The position numbers were made by a program, and so were the translations under genes. DNA of 64,000 nucleotides from CBDBZL01 sp965213545 (GTDB lineage Bacteria; Pseudomonadota; Alphaproteobacteria; Sphingomonadales; Sphingomonadaceae), in contig CBDBZL010000002.1 of the NCBI GenBank assembly GCA_965213545.1, positions 1,674,001 through 1,738,000 of the forward strand, written 5' to 3'. How positions within the stretch are numbered: position 1 is the stretch's first letter; every line of letters starts with the position of its first letter. Positions 58,641 to 64,000 of this stretch are shown here, piece after piece. The notes under the pieces were generated by a model. It was given only the letters and a program-made list of their open reading frames with translations. It did no database searches and had not been told where the DNA came from.

Positions 58641-59399
58641 ATGTTTGGGTCAGCTTTAGGCGCACATCGTGCGCATAATGTTCAACGGTGCGGGCGTGTT
58701 TCCAACACGCAACTGTACTGCTGCGATGACGGAGCGTTGCATAGAATGCCAGGGCGCGCCATTTCAATCAGCTTAGCTGAGGCTGATTGCGAACATGAGC
58801 AGGCTGAGGGGATTCTTAATCGGGCCTATGACAAACGCGGATATGGCTCGTCTCATAATATCGCGCGTGGAGGGCACAGCGTAACATTTACGGCCTACTC
58901 GGATGGTGAAATGATAGGGACACTGACCTTGACGGTCGATTCCCCCCGGGGTCTATCGATTCAATCCACCTTTGGGCCGGAGATCGATCGCCTGCGCACA
59001 GCCGGTGGCAAGTTGTGCGAGCTTACCAAGTTTGCCTTTGACCCTCGGCCTGATTCGCGGCCGCTCCTCGCCGCTCTATTCCACGTTATATTCCTTTACG
59101 GAAGCGAACGCTTTGATTGTTCCGACTTGCTTATTGAGGTCAATCCGCGTCACGTAAAGTTCTATGAGGTTATGCTTGGTTTCGCGAAGCTCGGCGCGCT
59201 CAAAACGAATGACGAAGTTGCCGCCCCAGCGCAGCTGCTTCACCTCCAGGTGGGCGAGATCGGCGCCAATATCAGGAAGTTGGCCTCAGGCGGAGAGTTT
59301 CCGACGCATACGCTCTACCGGTACTTCTTCAATCCTAGAGATGAGGCCCGCCTTCGGGCGAGAATTGTGCGTCAATTTCGCGAGGATCGAATCCAATAG
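58641..59399 (+). CDS. FeeM-like N-acyl amino acid synthase (NAT superfamily), PEP-CTERM-associated type
   Basis: 252 residues from the ATG at 58641; the frame opens at 58533, and ATG at 58746 (MPGRAISISLAEAD) is the shortest start that keeps the domain. The fold is GNAT-like: ISISLAEADCEHEQAEGILN with YDKRGYG, DGEMIGTLTLTVDSPRGL, CELTKFAFDP, LAALFHVIFLYG, and the diagnostic EVNPRHVKFYEVMLGF. FeeM enzymes join a long acyl chain from acyl-carrier protein to an amino acid; relatives commonly sit near exosortase/PEP-CTERM loci. Here PEP-CTERM genes lie on both sides. Composition is AT-richer than the chromosome (58861-58920: 33 G/C of 60), suggesting acquisition. Confidence 0.78.
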   Translation: MFGSALGAHRAHNVQRCGRVSNTQLYCCDDGALHRMPGRAISISLAEADCEHEQAEGILNRAYDKRGYGSSHNIARGGHSVTFTAYSDGEMIGTLTLTVDSPRGLSIQSTFGPEIDRLRTAGGKLCELTKFAFDPRPDSRPLLAALFHVIFLYGSERFDCSDLLIEVNPRHVKFYEVMLGFAKLGALKTNDEVAAPAQLLHLQVGEIGANIRKLASGGEFPTHTLYRYFFNPRDEARLRARIVRQFREDRIQ

Positions 59400-59544
59400 C
59401 CGCTTTAAGTCATCGGGTATGCAAAGCTTCCTAACGCGTGCGCAAAGCCTACTAACAATGAAATCGCCATTTCTAAGAAGGGTTGCGGCACGTTCACACA
59501 ACAGACAGGCTACGGCCTGATCTTCCACCAAGATTACCCATGTC

Positions 59545-59580
59545 AAAAAAAGAGTAGCAGCTGTTCAAGCCGCTACTCTT
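59545..59580 (-). terminator. Rho-independent terminator of the PEP-CTERM gene
   Basis: On the minus strand AAGAGTAGCGGC pairs with GCTGCTACTCTT (one mismatch-type G-T/C contact near the loop), followed by five or more T. It ends 27 bases after the stop at 59607. It is also just past the FeeM-like gene, but on that strand there is no T-run. Confidence 0.8.
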
Positions 59581-59606
59581 CAATACCTAAGAAATGGAAC
59601 AAACAA

Positions 59607-60191
59607 TCAGAAGGCGTAGCTGACCCTCGTCTGGTCCTTGCGACGACGGCGAATCACAAGCCCCAATCCTCCAAAACCCATCAACATCATCAGCCAGGTG
59701 CTTGGCTCAGGAACGGCATTGGCCACGAAGGACAAGTTACCACCAAAGGAGCCCTGGCCACGAGCAACACCCATAACACGCAATGTGTTAAGTTGATCCG
59801 CAAAAATCGGAACATTGGCCAGTGATCCAGACTCTGCTAAACCCGTACTTGTGATCGGAACGTCGAACACAGAGGTTCCATTGCTGAACGTAACTTGAGT
59901 GAAGTCCAGATCAGTCGAACTACCTGCTAAACCAGACAACACAGACGTGATCGATCCGGAACCAAGACCGTTCGCTCCAATCCTAAACTCGAAAGAATCG
60001 TCAAACGCTCCGGACCCGATGCCCGAACGCCCGAATGTAGCCGAAACCGGGCCGGATATCGGATCTCCGCTTACTACGAAAGAGGCCCCCGGTACCGAGG
60101 TGGAGTTGCCTGGAAGGACCGTAGCGGCATTGGCTGCAGGAGCCAGCGCAAAAGCGGAGGAGACGACCAGCAATTTCATCATAGTTCGCAT
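59607..60191 (-). CDS. PEPxxWA-type PEP-CTERM sorted protein, FxDxF-like
   Basis: 194 residues. A signal peptide (KLLVVSSAFALAPAANA) leads. The mature part is a Ser/Gly-rich beta domain containing FDDSFEFRIG (~63-72), which resembles the FxDxF subtype. The sorting end is PEP at 161-163 (VPEPSTWLMML), a membrane segment, Arg181-184 and KDQTRVSYAF. Exosortase would cut near PEP and anchor or release the protein; these products are linked to biofilm or exopolysaccharide. The composition is AT-rich (59821-59880: 30 G/C of 60). A sharp terminator follows. Confidence 0.88.
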   Translation of the reverse strand: MRTMMKLLVVSSAFALAPAANAATVLPGNSTSVPGASFVVSGDPISGPVSATFGRSGIGSGAFDDSFEFRIGANGLGSGSITSVLSGLAGSSTDLDFTQVTFSNGTSVFDVPITSTGLAESGSLANVPIFADQLNTLRVMGVARGQGSFGGNLSFVANAVPEPSTWLMMLMGFGGLGLVIRRRRKDQTRVSYAF

Positions 60192-60398
60192 AGCGGTTTT
60201 CCTAAAAAAAGTCAGTTAATGGATAAACGCAAGTTCTTACTAACCTGTTAAGCATCACAGCGCAAGCCGTGTTTTCTGCCTTCGTCGAAAAATGAACCGT
60301 CTGAAAAGGCCATGGTTCCGCCTTGTCTCAAAATGACGCAATAAGTCTTTCATCGGGCAGTGTAGCGCGTGAACTCCTTCATTGGTCTTGGCTCGCGC

Positions 60399-61106
60399 TT
60401 AACCCTTCCAAGCTGGTCTGCTGCCGAACAACGCGGTGCCTACTCGGACATGCGTGGCGCCCAGCATGATCGCGGTCTCGAAATCGCTGCTCATGCCCAT
60501 ACTCAATCCAGAACTTGTACTCGGAAGGGGGCTTGCCTGGGTCGGCAGATGACGACGCGCCAGCTCGCCCAGCAAAGCGAAAAAAGGCGCGGGTTCGAGC
60601 TCCAGCGGCGGTACGCACATCAACCCGGCGAGCGGAATGTCGGCCTCCAACGCGTCGGCAAGGAGCGCGGGGAGTTCGTCGATGGCGCAACCGCCCTTTT
60701 GCCGCTCCTCGCCGATATCGACCTGCAGGAAGCAAGGCACGCGTTTGCCCGCCTTGTCCATCGCCTTGCCGAGCGCGCGCGTCAGGCTGGGGCGGTCGAG
60801 CGAATGGATGAAATCGAACAGCGCCACGGCATCGCCCGCCTTGTTCGATTGCAGCTGCCCGACCATGTGCAGCGCGGTGTCGGGGTACCGCTCACGCAGC
60901 GCGGGCCATTTGGCGGCGGCTTCCTGCACCCGGTTCTCGCCGAACACCGTGTGCCCTGCTTCGATCAGCGGAATAATCGCTTCTGCCGGATGGGTCTTGC
61001 TGACCGCGATGAGCGTAACCCCAGCCGGATCGCGCCGGGCGATGGTGCAAGCTTTGGCGATGCGTGCGCGAATCTCTGTCAGAGGCGATGCTGCGTCTTG
61101 CTCCAT
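60399..61106 (-). CDS. YggS/PLPBP family pyridoxal-phosphate homeostasis protein
   Basis: 235 residues from the ATG at 61106. The PLP-binding Lys37 lies in LIAVSKTHP. Other conserved parts are HTVFGENRVQEAAAKW, LHMVGQLQSNKAGDAV, FLQVDIGEERQKGGC and the C-terminal MSSDFETAIMLGATHVRVGTALFG. The family buffers free PLP and affects amino-acid balance without a known enzymatic activity. It is divergent from the ThiE-like gene; the starts are 20 bases apart, so their promoters overlap or lie within each other. Confidence 0.93.
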   Translation of the reverse strand: MEQDAASPLTEIRARIAKACTIARRDPAGVTLIAVSKTHPAEAIIPLIEAGHTVFGENRVQEAAAKWPALRERYPDTALHMVGQLQSNKAGDAVALFDFIHSLDRPSLTRALGKAMDKAGKRVPCFLQVDIGEERQKGGCAIDELPALLADALEADIPLAGLMCVPPLELEPAPFFALLGELARRHLPTQASPLPSTSSGLSMGMSSDFETAIMLGATHVRVGTALFGSRPAWKG

Positions 61107-61126
61107 GGTGCTGCTATAGAAGTTCG

Positions 61127-61774
61127 GTGGCGCGCGTGAAGACCTGGTCCGGATTGTATCGGCAAGCGTTGCCCCGCCGAAAGTTGCCCCGCCGGTGGTT
61201 GCTGTCGGACGCGCGCAATGACCACGCGCTCGAGACCGTGCTCGATGCGCTTGCGCCCGGCTCGGGCTTCGTCTTTCGCCATTATCACCTTGCCCCCGAT
61301 GAACGCCGGGCGCGGTTTCGGGCATTGGCGCGAATCTGCCGCCGGCGTGGTCATCTGCTGGTGCTTGCCGACAGCGCACAGACCGCGCTCGAGTGGGGTG
61401 CGGACGCGATCTATCGAACCCCGCTGGCGCTGTCACCCCGCCGCGCCGGGCTGCTCACTATCGCCACCGCGCACGACTTGCGCGAGATCGGCGCGGCCAA
61501 CCGGATGGGCGCGGATGCGGTGATGCTGTCGCCAGTTTTCTGCACTCGGTCGCATCCCGGAGCGCGCACTCTGGGTCCGTTGCGCTTTCGCCATCTGGCA
61601 CGGCGGGCGGCGATGCCGGTGATCGCGCTTGGCGGCATGGATAATGCCCATGCCGCGCGGCTGGCGTGGCCGCGCTGGGCGGCGGTTGACGGGCTGGTGC
61701 GTGACCATGAGCGTGCGGCTTGGTTGACGGCGAACCGCGATCGGGCGATGATGCGCACGAAAGGGGAACGGTGA
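61127..61774 (+). CDS. Thiamine-phosphate synthase-like protein (ThiE/TenI fold)
   Basis: About 215 residues from GTG at 61127 (GTG at 61136 is an alternative). The (beta/alpha)8 core is visible: RWLLSDARND, GSGFVFRHYHLAP, LLVLADSAQTALEWGADAIY, DLREIGAANRMGADAVMLSPVF, then PVIALGGMDNAHA. The SPVFxTxSHPGAxxLGxxRF segment is the ThiE phosphate/thiazole loop variant. In true ThiE the residues around the pyrophosphate of HMP-PP are more complete, so TenI-like or related function is possible. Its TGA overlaps the ftsK ATG. Confidence 0.82.
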   Translation: MARVKTWSGLYRQALPRRKLPRRWLLSDARNDHALETVLDALAPGSGFVFRHYHLAPDERRARFRALARICRRRGHLLVLADSAQTALEWGADAIYRTPLALSPRRAGLLTIATAHDLREIGAANRMGADAVMLSPVFCTRSHPGARTLGPLRFRHLARRAAMPVIALGGMDNAHAARLAWPRWAAVDGLVRDHERAAWLTANRDRAMMRTKGER

Positions 61775-64000
61775 TGGCGACACGCGCTGGCAATGCTGGC
61801 TCGGCAGCCGAATGGCGCGCCGCGTTACGCGCCTCACTTGCCGGTGCGGTGCGGGTCGCGGGCGCGCTCACACTGCTGGTAGGTTCGCTGGTGCTGGCCC
61901 TGGCGCTGCTGAGTTATGATCCCACTGACCCTTCCTTCTCCACCGCCGCCGGCAAGGGCGCGGTGAGCAACTGGATGGGCAGACCGGGGGCATTGCTGGC
62001 CGATGTCGTGCTGCTCGTCTTTGGTTTGGTAGCGGCCTTGGCGGTGCCGCTGATGCTGATCGAGGGCCGGCGACTATGGCGCGGCGAGGCGCTGGCGGAC
62101 GAGCGGGCAATGCAACCGTCCAGGCGCGCAATCTGGCGCAACGCTGCGCTGCTGCTTGCCGCCTTTGTCCTGCTGTCCACTGCCACCTCGTTGGTCACCT
62201 CGGCCCGCGACTGGGAGCTTCCGGCATCGGCGGGCGGGCTCGCCGGACTGATGGGCGCCGATGCGGTGACCGCGCTGGCCGCGCTCGTTCCGGGCGAATA
62301 CCAGGTCTGGACCATGCTGGGCCTTGGCTTGTTGGCGCTGATCGGCGGGGCGCTGGCGCTGGCCGCGGTGCTGGCGTTCGACTGGGGACAGCTTGGCTCG
62401 CACCTGCGCAGGCCTACTTGGCGCTGGCCGACCTGGCGTCCGGCATACCGAGCTACCCGAGCTAGTGCGGATACAGGCCTGGAGACGGGCCCGCGTGCAT
62501 CGCGGTCCCGTCGGTCTCCGGCCACAACCCAAACCGCGCCCGAAGAGCGACGCGCGCCCGAGATCGCCGATCCAAGCACGCCGCCCACCCCGGCGCAGCC
62601 CGGCGCGCCCAAGCAGAAGGATCTGTTCGCCTACTACGAGCTGCCTTCACTCGACCTGCTCGCCGATCCGCCGCCCGACAAGGCCCCGCCGCTCGACAAG
62701 CTGGCGCTCGAGCGCAACGCCAGGCTGCTCGAGAGCGTGCTCGACGATTTTAACGTCAAGGGTGAGGTTACCGCGGTGCGCACGGGGCCGGTGGTGACGA
62801 TGTACGAATTGGAGCCCGCACCCGGGACCAAGGCGGTGCGCGTAATCGGGCTGGCCGAGGACATCGCGCGCAATATGAGCGCCATTTCGGCGCGCGTCTC
62901 GTCCATCCCCGGTCGCACGGTGATGGGGATCGAACTGCCCAACACGCGCCGCCAGACGGTGAGCTTCAAGGAGCTGGTGGCGAGCGAGGCGTTCGATGGC
63001 GCGCGCGGCGGTCTGCCGATGATTCTGGGCAAGGACATTGCCGGTGGCGCGGTGGTGGCCGATCTTGCCGCCATGCCGCATCTGCTGGTTGCCGGGACCA
63101 CCGGCTCGGGCAAGTCGGTCGGGCTCAACTGCATCCTGCTCTCGCTGCTCTATCGCTTCACGCCAGCCGAGATGCGCCTCATCCTCATTGATCCCAAGGT
63201 GCTCGAACTCAAGAGCTATGACGACATCCCGCACCTCTTGTCCCCCGTGGTCACCGAGCCCGCCAAGGCGGTGCGCGCGCTCAAATGGGCGGTGGAGGAA
63301 ATGGAGCGGCGCTACCGGATGATGAGCGACATCGGCGCGCGCAATCTCACCGGCTTCAACGAACGCGTGCGCGCGGCCGCGGCCAAGGGCAAGCCGCTAG
63401 GGCGCAGGGTGCAGACCGGTTTCGACCCCGAGACCGGCGAGGAGCTGATCGAGGAGGAACAGCTCGATTACCAGGCGCTGGAGATGATCGTACTGATCGT
63501 CGACGAGCTCGCCGACCTGATGGTGACCGTGGGCAAGGAGATCGAGGTGCTGATCCAGCGCCTGTCGCAGAAGAGCCGCGCGGCGGGAATCCACCTCATC
63601 ATGGCGACGCAGCGCCCCAGTGTTGATGTCATCACCGGGGTCATCAAGGCCAACCTGCCCACCAGGATCAGCTTCCATGTGACCAGCCGGATCGACAGCC
63701 GCACGATCCTGGGCGAGCAGGGCGCCGAGCAGCTGCTGGGCAAGGGCGACATGCTCTACAAGCCCTCATCGGGCGCACTCGTGCGCGTGCACGGGCCGTT
63801 CGTGAGCGACGAGGAGGTCGAACACGTCGCGGCGCATTGGCGCGCGCAGGGCGAGCCCGCCTATGTCGGTAGCGTGACCGAAGAACCCGAGGATTCGCCG
63901 TTCGGCTTCGAGGACGACTTCACCGCCAGCGACAATCCGGAAGAGCGCAAATATCGCCAAGCGATCCAGATCGTGGTCGAGAACCAGAAGGCGAGCGGTT
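61774..64000 (+). CDS. ftsK: DNA translocase FtsK (cut by window edge)
   Basis: 742 residues are inside the window. The start ATG at 61774 overlaps the ThiE-like stop. Residues ~1-195 hold four membrane segments; ~200-285 is a Pro/Arg-rich linker; the motor starts near 290 (LLESVLDDFNVKGEVTAVRTG). Walker A GTTGSGKS is at 441-448 and Walker B VLIVDELADLM near 572, with the conserved LIMATQRPSVDVITG after it. FtsK pumps chromosome termini through the division septum and activates XerCD at dif. The C-terminal DNA-reading gamma domain should lie beyond the window. Confidence 0.95.
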   Translation, partial: MATRAGNAGSAAEWRAALRASLAGAVRVAGALTLLVGSLVLALALLSYDPTDPSFSTAAGKGAVSNWMGRPGALLADVVLLVFGLVAALAVPLMLIEGRRLWRGEALADERAMQPSRRAIWRNAALLLAAFVLLSTATSLVTSARDWELPASAGGLAGLMGADAVTALAALVPGEYQVWTMLGLGLLALIGGALALAAVLAFDWGQLGSHLRRPTWRWPTWRPAYRATRASADTGLETGPRASRSRRSPATTQTAPEERRAPEIADPSTPPTPAQPGAPKQKDLFAYYELPSLDLLADPPPDKAPPLDKLALERNARLLESVLDDFNVKGEVTAVRTGPVVTMYELEPAPGTKAVRVIGLAEDIARNMSAISARVSSIPGRTVMGIELPNTRRQTVSFKELVASEAFDGARGGLPMILGKDIAGGAVVADLAAMPHLLVAGTTGSGKSVGLNCILLSLLYRFTPAEMRLILIDPKVLELKSYDDIPHLLSPVVTEPAKAVRALKWAVEEMERRYRMMSDIGARNLTGFNERVRAAAAKGKPLGRRVQTGFDPETGEELIEEEQLDYQALEMIVLIVDELADLMVTVGKEIEVLIQRLSQKSRAAGIHLIMATQRPSVDVITGVIKANLPTRISFHVTSRIDSRTILGEQGAEQLLGKGDMLYKPSSGALVRVHGPFVSDEEVEHVAAHWRAQGEPAYVGSVTEEPEDSPFGFEDDFTASDNPEERKYRQAIQIVVENQKASG

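Overview
The window is about 64 kb of a GC-rich chromosome from an alphaproteobacterium, almost certainly of the order Sphingomonadales (Sphingomonadaceae/Erythrobacteraceae type). The support is: a GapR-type DUF2312 protein beside a DUF1244 protein and pyruvate kinase, PEPxxWA-type PEP-CTERM proteins with a FeeM-like acyltransferase, a DUF6702/M1 peptidase pair, polyhydroxybutyrate genes, and proteobacterial GyrB, GlnD and MidA/Lgt arrangements. No plasmid, phage, CRISPR or rRNA genes are seen, and most of the window is ordinary core chromosome.

Layout. 0-8.7 kb: the 3' end of pheT, mobA-fdhD, a YbjQ protein, an exported amidohydrolase, a stress-type SDR, an unknown exported protein, GapR-like DUF2312, DUF1244, pyk and a secreted coiled-coil protein. 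8.8-16.7 kb: a segment bracketed by an intact tRNA-Gly(GCC) gene and a decayed copy of its 3' half. It holds DUF6702 + M1 peptidase, gamma-glutamyltransferase and a tightly coupled metal/redox operon (PepSY membrane protein, SodC, DUF1289, NiCoT-type transporter) in which the first and last genes are broken. 16.9-24.6 kb: a thioredoxin/TPR protein, a LON-domain protein, phaB, two small envelope proteins, uppP, an MsbA-like ABC exporter and phaZ. 24.7-35 kb: gltBD, argB, small envelope proteins and marC. 35-45 kb: galU, a 558-base non-coding spacer with a perfect parS-like palindrome, an M23 peptidase, an orphan ABC ATPase, a zf-CHCC protein, a DUF924 protein, guaA and gyrB. 45-52.5 kb: a membrane protein, two paralogous lipoproteins, leucine-degradation genes (mccB, ivd) around a PhyH-like dioxygenase, and a GAF-PAS-HWE histidine kinase. 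52.5-58 kb: DUF2147, a MidA-like methyltransferase coupled to lgt, and glnD. 58-60.3 kb: an AT-richer islet with a PEP-CTERM remnant, a FeeM-like N-acyltransferase and an intact PEP-CTERM protein. 60.4-64 kb: a YggS-type PLP protein, a ThiE-like protein and ftsK, which runs off the end.

How the parts fit. gltBD and glnD form a nitrogen-assimilation theme; phaB and phaZ make and use polyhydroxybutyrate; mccB and ivd belong to leucine breakdown; uppP, lgt, galU, the M23 peptidase and ftsK serve the envelope and division. The parS-like site about 6 kb from gyrB suggests the window lies in the origin-proximal part of the chromosome. The least ordinary parts are the tRNA-bounded decaying segment (8.8-16.7 kb), the parS spacer and the PEP-CTERM/FeeM islet. 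I did not find a clearly undescribed multi-gene system; the strongest candidates for follow-up are those three loci and the paralogous lipoprotein pair.
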